Shown here piece after piece: positions 11,980-22,517 of a DNA stretch of 64,000 bases. Each line of letters opens with the position of its first letter. The first letter of the stretch is position 1. The notes under the pieces are model-generated. The model saw only the letters and a program-made list of their open reading frames with translations. It had not been told where the DNA came from and searched no databases. The translations under genes were made by a program, and so were the position numbers. Origin of the DNA: Euphorbia lathyris (lineage: Eukaryota; Streptophyta; Magnoliopsida; Malpighiales; Euphorbiaceae); assembly GCF_963576675.1 (NCBI RefSeq), contig NC_088918.1:61831001-61895000 (forward strand). Reading direction: 5' to 3'.

Positions 11980-12614
11980 TTTTTTAATTAGGTTAATGTG
12001 TAAAAATATCTCTAATATTTTGGGTCAGGAGCAATTTTATTTTTAATATTTAAAATGGTGCAATTTTACCCTTAACGTTTATAGTTAAGAGCAATTTCAC
12101 CCCTAACATTGATAATATGAGCCAATTTCAGATACTATTATAAAATAAAAATATTTTTGTTTCTTATTTTACACCAATTGCATATCAATTCGTTCTAAAA
12201 AAGAATTTCATGTTTTTGTAATTTAATAATAGAACTGGAGATTAATATTTATAAATTCGGTGCATTTTTTGAATTTTTTTTGTTGAATTCGTATAAAAGA
12301 CAATATTTTATTTTTATTTTTTTGTATATGTTTGTGATTTGTTACTGATAAAATGACGCACGTGTGAAGTGTAGATGATAAGATTTATGACCGAGAAAAT
12401 AGTTTGATGAATTATTTCTCAAATTGACCAAATTTATCAACGTTATGGGTAAAATTGCTCTCCACTTCCAATGTTAGGGGTAAAATTGCACCATTTTAGA
12501 CGTTAGGGGTAAAATTTAAAATTGCTCTTCACTTCCAATATTAGGGATAAAATTGCACCATTTTAGACGTTATAGGTATTTTTGCACCTTAACCCTTTCC
12601 CTTTTTTCTTTTTT
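11980..12614. mobile_element. Terminal-inverted-repeat element (MULE-like MITE candidate)
   Basis: The left end reads GGTTAATGTGTAAAAATA (about 11991) and the right end in reverse complement reads GGTTAAGGTGCAAAAATA. The similarity continues inward for over 100 bp through repeated 'aatggtgcaattttaccc' and 'agagcaatttt' blocks. A 17-bp direct repeat aaactctttaactaatt flanks the region at 11963-11979 and 12615-12631, longer than normal for a DNA transposon. The class and exact ends are therefore uncertain. There is no coding capacity. Confidence 0.5.
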
Positions 12615-12836
12615 AAACTCTTTAACTAATTAAAAGCTCTTATATTAATCTCTGGCATACAGGCTCATACTGCCATGTGTTTTTAATTCCACATATTAAT
12701 GAGGTTGTCGGGACTCGAACCCTCGACCGTTTTGTCTTAGAGGCTCTGATACCATCTCATGGAACCGATTGAACTAAAAGCTCGAGCTGATAGTTAAAGC
12801 ACAATTATATATCTTATATTAATCTTCGACACATCA
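12615..12836 (-). mobile_element. TRIM-like short LTR retrotransposon remnant
   Basis: Read on the minus strand, a short LTR-like block with GAAGATTAATATAAGA is followed by a 13-base primer-binding site, TGGTATCAGAGCC (12754-12742 on +), which matches the 3' end of initiator tRNA-Met. A short interior then leads to a second block, AGAGATTAATATAAGAG. The total of about 220 bp without coding potential fits a TRIM. The distal LTR is cut by the element at 11980-12614. Confidence 0.45.
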
Positions 12837-13131
12837 TTTTTTTATTAATTTCCAGATGTTAAAAATTGAGGAATTAGAGTTAGAATATTCATTTTATTCC
12901 AGGAAGGTAACTTTGATGATGGTAGGATGAAAATCTCACAATAACTTTTTTTTTTTTTTATCATCACTCATAAAATAATAATATTAAACTTTAAAAATAG
13001 TAATAATTAAAATAAATAAGTTTATAATAATAATAATGGTTGTAATAATAATAATAATAATAATACTAAATGATAAATTATTGAACTGAACTGAAAATTA
13101 CTAAACTGAATTGAACTATCTGAATTGAAAT
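12837..13131. other. AT-rich spacer with (TAA)n microsatellite
   Basis: An interrupted TAA/ATA trinucleotide run covers about 13022-13066. Nothing else is recognised. Confidence 0.6.
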
Positions 13132-13403
13132 TAAGAGGGTGTTCGTTTCAGCTTTTCGAAATAGGCGTTTAACGTTTCACTCTAAACCGCAGGAAATATA
13201 GCGTTTGATTAGTTGTATATAACTGCATCATTTAGCATTTTCTTAGAATACTGCAGCGTTTTAGAGCTTTTCACGAAAAGCTCATTTTTAGAGCTTTTCA
13301 TGAACAATTGTTTATAGTTATTAATTATTGACAAAATTATCATTCTTATTTTATAATTTATTTGTTGATTAATTTAAAATATGTCTGTATTAGATATTTT
13401 AAG

Positions 13404-15388
13404 ATCAATGACCATAAGTCTCGGATGCTTTGTTCTAAGAACATGGATAGAAGCATTTGTAAAAAGCTTAGCGATCTTTCTGGCATTCCTCTTACTCACT
13501 CTTTGGGTAAGTATCTGGGGGTTCCCCTCCACAGCGACAGAGTTTCCAAAGCCTCCTTTAAAGAGACTCTGGATGAAACTAATGGGTTGTGTGCTAGTTG
13601 GAAGGCTAATTCTCTCTCCATGGTAGGCCGTCTAACCTTAATTCAGTCTGTCAACTGCGCGGCTCCCAATCACATCATGCAAGCCTGTAAATTGCCTGAA
13701 TCGGTTCTCAATGAACTGGACAAAATCAACCGGTGTTTCCTTTGGGGAGAGTCGGGAGAGGGAAGGAAGATTCACCTTGTCCCTTGGAATGAGATCTGCC
13801 AGGCTAAAAGCAGGGGGAGTCTTGGCATTAGACAAGCTAAGGACAACAACAAAGTTTTATTAATGAAGATCCTCTGGAGAATGTGGCAAAACCCTTCTTC
13901 TCTTTGGGTTCGTCTGCTCTGTGGCAAGTATCGAAAGGACAAAATCTTTGGGGGCCCTAAGGAGAGAGTTGTCAATTGTTCTTTCCTTTAGAAAATGCTC
14001 AGTGTTGTGTTTGCTGAATTCTACTCGGGGTTTGGCCTGGAGGTGGGGAATGGTAAGTCCATTAGCTTCCGGTATGACACCTGGATCGGAGATAAACCTC
14101 TTATAGATATTTGTAGCTCCCCCCCCCCCCCCCCCCCCCCCGCGCCTAGCAATAGCCGTAACTGGAGGATTGCTGATGTGGTGGACTCTGATGGGGACTA
14201 GATTTGTTCTAAGTTTGATACCTTCTTGAGCCTGGATAGTCTCCTCAGAATTAGGGGAGTTAAGATTAGTAATCTTGAGGAGGACAAGGATAGGCATTGC
14301 TAGGCCCTGACTAACAATGGAGCTTACTCTTGTAAATCTGCCTTTGAAGCCTTTACGCTTGACAGATCTGACCCTCTCTCGGATACTTGGAAATCCATTT
14401 GGGCTCTGAAAATTCCTTACCGAATGAGGAGCTTCCTGTGGCTGGGAGTTAAGGACAGGTTGCTTACTAATTCGGAGAGACATAGAAGGCATTTGGCGGA
14501 TTCAGGTGCGTGCAATAGATGCAGAGGTCATGTTGAAACTTTGTGCCATGCACTTAGGGATTGCTCTAGAAGTAAGGAGGTATGGAAGAAAGTTCTCCCG
14601 CACCACATTCTCCCCTCCTTCTTTGCCCACTCCGAGAATGACTGGTTTTCTAATGGGGTTATTGGAAAGTTACTGGCTAACATGGAGAATGGTGACATTT
14701 TCTTTGATATTATTTCCCACCAACTCTGGAAATGGAGGAACGAGGAGATATTTAGTGAGAAGACTGTTTTTATTGGGAACTTACCTGAGTTCTTCTCGAA
14801 TAAGCTCCTTACTATTACTGAGAGCTTCAAAGGGGACCCCATACCAGGCCTACCCAGAAGAAAGAGGTTCACCTTGTTGGTTGGAGCAGGCCGAAAGATG
14901 GGGTGGTGAAGTTGAATACGGATGGCTCCTGCCTCAACAATGAAAGAGTCGCGGCCGGACGTGTTCTTAAAGACGCGGGGGGTGCCTGGTTGTCGGGGTT
15001 CACCCATAACCTGGGATTGGGCTCGTCATTTTCAGCGGAGCTGTGGGGTATTCTTTCTGGAGTCAAGCTTGCCAGAAATCTGGGTATTAAGAGGCTTTCT
15101 GTGGAGTCTGATAATAAGGAGGCCATTAGTATGATTTCTAATAATCATGCTATTTGTCTTAATAGCCAGAACATTATCAAAGCTATTAGAAGGCTTGGCT
15201 CCTATTTTGAGTTCTTAGAGTTCAGCCACATCTTCAGGGAACAAAACCGGATTGCGGATCACTTGGCGGCGACTGAGCATGAGGGGATGTTAGGTGTTAC
15301 TACCCTTTCTGATCCTCCTATCTTTCTTTCGTCTCTCCTTTTAGAGGATAGGGTTGGGGTTAGCTTTCCTAGGCTGATCTCAGGCTAG
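13404..15388 (+). pseudogene. LINE-B ORF2 fragment (RT thumb, zf-RVT, RNase H)
   Basis: The first segment (to 13991) holds the conserved KYLGVPL and 'SMVGRLTLIQSV' motifs that follow the RT core. The same frame resumes at about 14400-14909 with zf-RVT (RMRSFLWLGVKDRLLTN, then CNRCRG). RNase H follows in another frame at 14903-15388 with LNTDGS, AELWG, ESDNKEA and a final 'IADHLA'. Stops lie at 13989 and about 14200-14300, and a frameshift near 14900. It is a dead copy from a different LINE lineage than LINE-A/D. Confidence 0.8.
14119..14141 (+). repeat. Poly-C tract (23 C)
   Basis: An uninterrupted run of 23 C lies inside the LINE-B coding remnant, where the family has ordinary coding sequence. 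Such tracts are rare in AT-rich plant DNA and prone to slippage or assembly error. Confidence 0.9.
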
Positions 15389-15554
15389 TGTTATCTTCGT
15401 GTTGTCTTTTTTTTCTTTCCTGCTTCTACCAAAAAAAAAAAAAATACTAACAGTAACAGTTCAATAAAATTTTACCAAACACTAATAATTAAACAGTTAA
15501 TAACAAATACCTAACAGCAGTTGCAAACAGCTATTAGCTGAACCAAACATGCCC

Positions 15555-15938
15555 TAAGTTTATATAACCGCAATGTTTAGCATTTTCTCTGGAAACTACC
15601 GTATTTTAGAGCTTTTCATGAAAAACACATTTTTTTAGTTTTGTTTGTAGTTATTTTTTTTATTGATTTTTATTTCCATAAAATATGTTTATTATTTAAC
15701 ATTGTTTCTATTTCTATAACATGATTACCAAAAGAACAAGATTTTGTTACGTTCAATAAATTTTTTATTTTTATTAGTTCATGTAATATATTTTTTATTT
15801 TATAATTTATTTGTTGATTAATTTAAAATATGTCCATATTAGACATTTTAAATACTAACAACAACATGAACTAATAACAAAGAGCTTACAGTAGCCAACA
15901 ACAACCGCTATTAACTAATAGCTAAACCAAACATGCTC
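15555..15938. mobile_element. Tourist-like MITE copy 2 (uninterrupted, 5'-truncated)
   Basis: The sequence repeats copy 1 (shared 'tttagcattttc', 'ttttagagcttttca' and 'ataatttatttgttgattaa' words) and continues through 'gacattttaaatactaac' without the LINE. It ends AACCAAACATGCTC followed by TAG. About 60 bp of the left end is missing, and an extra stretch of about 130 bp lies near 15660-15790 relative to copy 1. Confidence 0.55.
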
Positions 15939-15972
15939 TAGATTATAAAGAAAAAGGCCTACCTCCTCTAAG

Positions 15973-16622
15973 TAGGGTTGTAATCGAGCCGAGCCGAGCC
16001 GAGCCGAGCTTTTACCTGTTCAAGCTCGGCTCGCTATAAAATTAACGAGTTCGAGTCCGAGCCAAGCTTGCTATAAAATTAACAAGCCGAGCCCGAGCCA
16101 AGCTTGCTATAAAATTAACGAGCCGAGCCCGAGCTGGGCTTTGGCTTGCTCAACGAGCTTGAGCCGAGTTTCGAGCTTGTTTTGAGCTCAAAATCCTCTT
16201 TTGGACTTGGTTCATTAAAAAAATTATCTAACCATAAATTGTTTGTGAGCTAATTATATTTGTGAAGTTTGCTCGCAAATAACTCTTTAATGGTGTACAT
16301 AAACAAGCTCACAAGCAAAATTCGTGAGCAAATAGTTCATTTATTACTCATTTATTATGTTTGTGAACAAACTCATCTAATAGCAAATGAAATAATATTA
16401 AGTTTAGATATTTGTGAACTAATATAAAACTATATAGTTTTCTACAAAACTAAAATTTATTCATAAATGTTCTAATCGAGCCTGCTCGCGAGCTTTCGAG
16501 CCGAGCTTTGGCCTGCTCAAGCTCGGTTCGTTTACGAACCAAGCAAGTAAATCGTCGAGCCGAACTTTTATCGAGCTGATCACCGAGCCGCTCATGAGCA
16601 GCTCGGCTCATTTACAACCCTA
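15973..16622. mobile_element. hAT-type MITE (650 bp) with GAGCCGAGC-rich ends
   Basis: The ends are inverted repeats: TAGGGTTGTAATCGAGCCG on the left and TAGGGTTGTAAATGAGCCG when the right end is reverse-complemented. An 8-bp target duplication, CCTCTAAG, flanks it (15965-15972 and 16623-16630), the size typical of hAT elements. Subterminal zones carry many direct and inverted GAGCCGAGC/GCTCGGCTC words, which in this superfamily are usual transposase-binding regions. There is no coding capacity. It lies about 320 bp beyond the cyclin stop codon. Confidence 0.85.
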
Positions 16623-16630
16623 CCTCTAAG

Positions 16631-16946
16631 TGTCCAAAATATCTTATTTAAAGATGGTTGTGCAATTACTTGTTGGTGCAAAGTGAGCCATTATTAATAT
16701 CTTATCAATGTTTTTGGAGGGAGTAATAAATGAATAAATTCAATTTATATCTTTCTAACATCTTAATATTAGATTGGAAGGAAACCGAAATGATTTTGTT
16801 AATATAGATCAAAGTTGTTTTGTGCAACTCCATTACACCCACTTTGTGGTTCTTTACAATCATGCTGGCTGCACCAAAACCTCTACAAACTTCTCTCACA
16901 ACAATTAATAAATTATTAACCTGAAATTTTTGTTTGACAATTAAGA
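16631..16946. other. 3' flank of the cyclin gene
   Basis: It contains no other gene. Part is probably the 3' untranslated region of the minus-strand cyclin, but no single polyadenylation site can be chosen. Confidence 0.4.
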
Positions 16947-18372
16947 TCATCGATTCATTCTTCTTCTCTTGTTTGCTTGTATATTGGACTCTGATTCTTT
17001 GATGTTAAAGATTGAAAGATCAGCTTGCCCATCGATCCCCCCTTTCAATAGCACTGTCACTGGACTTGAAGGGCACTTTTCTGAGTTTTCTCGGCAGTCG
17101 TACACCGGATCTACCAGCTTTGTTTCCAACATTATGTCTCGGCATTTCACTATCTCATCCTTGGAAAAATAAAAATAAAAATCAATATACAAATATACAA
17201 TAATATTCAATTAATTATTATTATCTTAGTAGAGTTATAAGATCCTTACCTTGTGAATGTGATTGAAGAATCCTGTAATATGGGTGAGGTATGCTTGGGA
17301 CTGTGATGGCATTAGCTCTTCCATACCGCACCACATAGCAGATATAGCTGCTATACTTGGTCTACATTCCACCATTTTGTAATCTTCAAGAATAAATTAG
17401 ATGAATGAATTTTAAGAAAACAATCCATTTATATCATATATAATCATATAGAATATATAAGACGTACCTAATATAGTTTGAAGAAGAAGTTGAGTGACTC
17501 GGTCAAGTAATAAATCCTTTAAAAGACTAGATTGGAAGAGATCATCCATTTTCATTGTCATGAGCAGCTCTAAGAAGGAATAAGATGTAGTAGAGCTGAG
17601 CCTCCATTTCAATGTATTTAATAAAATCAATTCCATTTGCTGGATCGTGATTGGTTCAAATGTATGATCCAATCCCTCCATCTTCATCCATCACCACAAT
17701 AATAATTAGTATGTATACACATAAATCTCCATACATAAATATATAAAAATGTTATAATTGTTACCTGAATTTCATGCAAAGAAGGAAGAGATGTCTCACT
17801 AAACTTGGCAGCAACAGATAAACAAGCCACAGATAGTAATTCCATCATCCAATTCTTCCATTCCTATATAAAAGAATAACGTTTCAAACAACAAACAAAT
17901 ATATTTGAAAGGAAAGAGCAAAGAAATGATGAAATATATATTTACATGGCAGTGGTTGATAGAAATGAACCTATCAAGATAATTAGCTGCATTAAAAAGT
18001 GCCACCAGAGAGAGATTGAAACGAGTGCAAGTCTGCAAAACAACATAGCATGATTGAAAGTCATAAAACAGAATCAAACAAGTGTTATATATTAAATAGA
18101 AGTGTATAGATAAGTACCTTGATAAGCCACTGAATAGCTCTAAACCTAGAAAAGATGAGATTTTGAGATTGAAGATAGTTCAAGAAACCTTTTTTAGGCA
18201 AGTAGAGCTCCTCTTTCTCTAAGCATATTAAAAAATCAACTTCAGAGACTTGTGTGCTACTATATTCAGCAGAAGTATCAGTTTTGGGTGGAATGTTATC
18301 ATTGTAATTAAGATAATCAGGTGTAGGAGTGGAGAGCCAAACCTCGTCGCAAAGCAAACTAGTAGTATCCAT
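16947..18372 (-). CDS. CYCD7: D-type cyclin, CYCD7 subfamily (six exons)
   Basis: D-cyclins activate CDKA at the G1/S decision and bind the retinoblastoma-related protein. Joining exons 18372-18118, 18032-17946, 17863-17765, 17681-17468, 17383-17250 and 17159-16947 gives 1002 nt, 333 residues, with GT-AG introns and preserved phase. The RBR-binding LxCxE motif is LLCDE at residues 6-10. Cyclin_N spans about 50-175 (RAIQWLIK, AANYLDRF, LLSVACLSVAAKF). Cyclin_C begins near 177 and contains VECRPSIAAISA. The C-terminus is basic (NKRRRMNR). The words 'EWKNWMMEL' and 'MEGLDHTFEP' at the exon 3-4 junction resemble Arabidopsis CYCD7;1, the guard-mother-cell cyclin, more than other D classes. The exon 4 acceptor is pyrimidine-poor but keeps the frame. 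A GA-rich tract lies upstream at 18633-18649, and a TATATAT word near 18411 may be too close to the ATG to be the TATA box. No lesions are seen. The stomatal role is inferred from the family. Confidence 0.88.
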
Positions 18373-19475
18373 ACTTACAGAGAAAAGCTATTGGAGAGCA
18401 GAAGAGGTGTGTATATATGTAGCAGCAGAAAAGGGTGGGTTAGATGAGATGTAAAAAGGAGAAGACGTCCCTCATGAAAAGGGGTAAATGCAGCTTTTTT
18501 ATTTTATAGTTAAACTGGGAAGTTAGTAAAGCAATAGCGTGAATATGCACGAGGAAGGTTGTGCATAAATGTAGTTCGAGATATAGCAGTGTCCCATTAT
18601 TATATATTACGTGATTGCTGATTTATTAGCAGTCTCTCTCTCTCTCTCTGCGAGGTGAGGCGAGAGAATGGGAGATTTTTTTGGGTCCATTTAGTGGTCC
18701 CACTAACTGAGTTTCATGCTTACTTGCAGTTTTCCAGCTGGAACATGGCCCCACGTTTCAACACTATCTATCTATCTCTTAGAATTAAGTCAGTCATTCT
18801 CTTCTATACGCATTAACCTTTTATTCCAATCAAATTTCAATTATTGATTATGCAATTCAAATTTAACTAAATTTATAGACAACGTTTATCTTCATTTTTT
18901 TAATTAACTAATTAATCCCTACCTATAATTTTCAGCCCCAAAAAGAAAATCTATATTTTCATCTTTTCAATAAAGATAACTTGTGAATCACAAGTTATTT
19001 TGTGAGGACTCCAAATATAGAAAGAGTCTCTTCCGATATCTTTAATAAATCTTACAATTCAAGGCCACCCAATGGAAAACGATATTCTTTTATAGTGTTT
19101 AAGAAAATGGTGGTTCGAATATCAAGGCTTTAAACGCTTATAATTAAGAATTTGTTCCGATTTATTCTGAGTAGGTTCTTTAGTCGTTTTTGGCTGCTTA
19201 GTTTGCCTAGACAATACCGATATTTGTTCCAATTTATTCCAATTTATTTTTGGATATTTTTATTTAATTGTATTTTCTATTTGTTTTCATGATATGATTT
19301 AAAATTTAAAGATATTGTTTATAGTTTTTATTGAATTATATTACTTATTAATTATTATTATTATTTGTTTGAGTTGTTGTTTTAATTATATTGATATTGA
19401 GTTTATAAAAAAAAATCATATTGTTGTTGGAATATAGTTTGCAAATTTCTAAGAATATATATTACAAAATATACA
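18373..19475. other. Upstream region of the cyclin gene and AT-rich spacer
   Basis: The first few hundred bases should hold the cyclin promoter. A (CT)8 run on + at 18633-18649 reads as GA repeats in the gene's sense direction. No canonical E2F site (TTTSSCGC) was noticed. From 18800 leftover AT-rich spacer continues without coding signs. Confidence 0.4.
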
Positions 19476-20745
19476 TGTTTAGTTCCTGATCTATTATTCG
19501 GTCATAGTTTGGCTCTTGAACTATCACAATTGGTGAAACTTTACTGAATTTGGATGGAGACTTGACAAAACCATTATCTCCTGATACGTGGTGATATTTT
19601 AACACATTGATTTAACACATCACACGTCTTAAAGTTTAATCCCCATATAAATTTTCTTATGTGAAAATAATTAATTAGATTAAAAAATAAAAACAAATTC
19701 CTGAACTAAGATTTATTAAGTATAACTAGTTTTTGACCCGTGCGATGCACGGATTCATCTTAATATATAAATGTAAACAAAAAATTTAATTTAATAATTA
19801 CAATTAATGATATAAAGGTGCTATATAAATTAAATATTATTATTTTATTTTCACATTTAATTTAAATAATCTTTTTATAGATAAATATAATAATATAATT
19901 AAAATTAATATATTATATATTATATTATATTTTTTTATCAGTAAAAAATAATGAAGTGACATATCAGCTCCATCGTTACTGTTTTATATTATATATAAAT
20001 ATACAGAGAATTAGAGAGATTTTAGAGATTAATTTAAATTATGCAGAACTTTTAGATATAGATATGCAGAGAATTAAAGAGATTTTAGGGATTAATTTAA
20101 ATTTTGTAGAACTCTTAGATATAGTACGGATAAAATAATCTTTTTATAAATAAATATAATAATATAACTAAAATTAATATTTTATATTTTATATTATATT
20201 TTTTATCAGTAAAAAGGAAGTGACACCTTAGCTCCATCGTTATTGTTTTATATTATATATAGATAGATATGCAGAGAATTAGAGAGATTTCAGTGATTAA
20301 TTTAGATTCTGTAGAACTTTTAGATATAGATATGCAGAGAATTAGAGAGATTTTAGGGATTAATTTAAATTCTGTAGAACTCTTAGATATAGTATATAAA
20401 TTAAATATTATTATTTTATTTTCACATTTAATTTAAATAATCTTTTTATAAATAAATATAATAATATAATTAAAATTAATATATTATATATTATATTATA
20501 TTTTTTATCAGTAAAAAATAATGAAGTGACATCTCAACTCTATCGTTACTGTTTTATATTATATATAGATGTCAAAATATTGACACGTATTAATAGGATA
20601 ACAATTATGTTCAGTCTTCATCCAAATTGAATGAAATTTCATTAATTGGAATAGATCAAGGATCAAATATCATTAAATAATAAATCAATAACCAAATGAT
20701 AAAATTTTGAATAGATCAAAAGCTAAATAGTAATTTAAACTTAAT
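19476..20745. mobile_element. TIR element of unknown class, hosting a Helitron
   Basis: The left arm (about 19476-19570) and the reverse complement of the right arm (about 20600-20745) share blocks such as TTGATCTATT/CTGATCTATT, 'caatt.gtgaaactt' and 'gaatttggatg.agactt.ac'. They form a diverged inverted pair around the Helitron at 19728-20569. Exact ends and target duplication could not be fixed. Confidence 0.4.
19728..20569 (-). mobile_element. Non-autonomous Helitron (842 bp)
   Basis: On the minus strand the element starts TCTATATATAATATAAAAC after a host A. It ends with a perfect 6-bp-arm hairpin (CCGTGC ATC GCACGG), eight bases, then CTAG followed by a host T. 5'-TC, a 3' hairpin plus CTRR, and insertion between A and T are the Helitron hallmarks. 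The interior contains extra copies of the 5'-end-like block (about 19960-19998 and 20215-20262) and of a roughly 64-bp 'tgcagagaattagagagatttta' block. This suggests rounds of internal duplication. It has no RepHel coding. Confidence 0.65.
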
Positions 20746-21398
20746 AATATTTTAATCAATTTTAATTTTAAAGTCATTTGTTTAGTTTAAAAAAAAGTAA
20801 ACTATTATTTAAAGAAGAAAACTCTAAAAATAGTCATTTAAAAAATTGAAATGATAGTTCTATTGAAAAACTGTGATTCTAAACAACTTCAATTCTTAGA
20901 ATTTTCTATTTCGATCATTTGAACTTGATCAAATTTTAGTAAAATGGATTGTAATGTCTACTTTTAAAATTTAAGGGTCATAATGAAAATAGAAGTAAAT
21001 TGCGGGACCATGGATGCAGTTTACCCAACAACAGCACATATAAGAAAATGGAAACATAGAAAAATAAATCCTTCGGGTTCGACTAATTTACAAAAATGAT
21101 CCATGTATTTTAAATGTTTACAAACAGGAATATGTGTTTTTTGCATACTATTTACCAATTTTGCAAATTATCCAAAATTCAAGGTCTAATTTACAAATTA
21201 ATTAAACCACAAGTATTGTTTCGCCCAAAAATTAACTGACGTGTTATTTAACTACAAAATTCACAAAGCACATACTCATGTTTGCGAACTTTTAAATTTA
21301 TCTTTTGTAAATCACCCAAACCACAAAATTTATATTTTTACTTTTCTCATAAGAAAATGCAGCATAATCTTCCACTTCCAACCTCAATGTTTCAGTCT
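20746..21398. other. AT-rich intergenic DNA
   Basis: No gene or bounded element was recognised. Confidence 0.55.
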
Positions 21399-21406
21399 CT
21401 TAGCCA

Positions 21407-22060
21407 CATAGTTATTATTAGACTTGTAAGAGTCGATACGATTCAGGTGGATTTCAAGTCGATTCTATGGTCTGACTCGAAATTCGTCTTAATTGGCAAT
21501 GACTCGGCCGAGTCGTTGGTGACTCGGCCGAGTCACCCGAGTCATGCATTACCTTAAAAAAAATTTAAATGTAAAATGGAAAACGTACAGTACAGATACT
21601 GGATTGTAACATTCATTTACTGGAATAATTGTTGTGCTGTAAGTCTAAATATCAAGTGTTGTGCTTGAAATAAATGATATTAGTGGAAAATGTATGAAAT
21701 AAATGATATTAGTGGAAAATGTACAGGTCCTAGTTTTGAAATTTATTTGTCACGGTTAAACATAAAAAAATATAAAAGGAATAAATAAGTGTAGAGATGT
21801 TTCAAATAATTATGATTCTTCACTTGCAGAAATTAAAAGATGACTCTTCAACTTTTAAGTATTTAACTTGATCAAGATTTCTATTTGGATACTAATATTT
21901 CATTTTTAGACTCATATTTAAAATTAAATATGGTTAATATTTTATTTTATTTATAATATTTTAAAATAAATCCGTAAATTACGATTCGATACGATTCACG
22001 AGTCTCGATTCACAAAATGAGATTTCGAATCACGAATCGTATCTCGATTTAACAACTATG
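21407..22060. mobile_element. hAT-type MITE (654 bp)
   Basis: The left end begins CATAGTTATTATTAG and the right end in reverse complement begins CATAGTTGTTAAATCGAG. Both continue to a shared GATACGATTC word. The 8-bp target duplication CTTAGCCA lies at 21399-21406 and 22061-22068, as expected for hAT. The left subterminal zone contains direct repeats of GACTCGGCCGAGTC, each itself a palindrome. There is no coding capacity. It lies about 460 bp beyond the GID4 stop codon. Confidence 0.85.
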
Positions 22061-22068
22061 CTTAGCCA

Positions 22069-22517
22069 AGGAAAGAAAAAAAGAAATTTTGTCATATATC
22101 GGTAGTTACTGAATAGGAGATGGAGTTGAATCTAGCAAGTCAAATTCATTTCCTTCCCATTTCAGGATATGTAGCCACGATTCATTCATTGCCTATGCTC
22201 TTCTTGCAATAACTATCCTGATCTACACCCTTGTTCAAATAGAAAACTCGGAAACACAGCTTTAAAAGGAAAAGTTAGAAACAACAAAACAGATGATCCA
22301 TGATATGAGAAACAACGATTCATATCTACTTCACAGGTAAATATGAAATATTTGTGATTCTTACAATCATTTTTCACTGAACAAACCAACACATAACAAC
22401 GTGGGAAGATGCACAGCACATTGAATACATCAAGTGGATTTCCTGTACATGGCAAATTCTCCATAGTCTCAGACATGTAGTTCTCAGATCGTGTAATCAA
22501 AGTTCGTAACTCCTGTT
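22069..22517 (-). other. 3' flank of the GID4 gene
   Basis: Lies directly downstream of the GID4 stop codon. Probably contains the 3' untranslated region. No other gene was seen. Confidence 0.45.

Larger units (their letters stand above)
13402..15444 (+). mobile_element. LINE-B, 5'-truncated L1-type retrotransposon
   Basis: The copy begins inside the RT thumb region, lacks ORF1, endonuclease and the RT catalytic core, and ends in a 14-nt A-tract (15431-15444). 5' truncation is usual for target-primed reverse transcription. The left junction is placed by comparison with the neighbouring empty copy of the MITE. A target duplication cannot be separated from the A-rich flank. Confidence 0.75.
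13135..15554. mobile_element. Tourist-like MITE copy 1, interrupted by LINE-B
   Basis: The left end is GAGGGTGTTCGTTTCAGCT. The right end in reverse complement is GGGCATGTTTGGTTCAGCT. Both are flanked by TAA (13132-13134 and 15555-15557). The two MITE halves (13135 to about 13401 and about 15445-15554) join into a sequence that aligns with the uninterrupted copy 2 immediately to the right. The interior between the halves is LINE-B. Confidence 0.6.

Noticed and set aside
12721..12760. tRNA-like B box and GGCTCTGATACCA word that could be a tRNA gene
   Set aside because: No cloverleaf can be drawn. The word is a tRNA-Met primer-binding site of a TRIM-like remnant.
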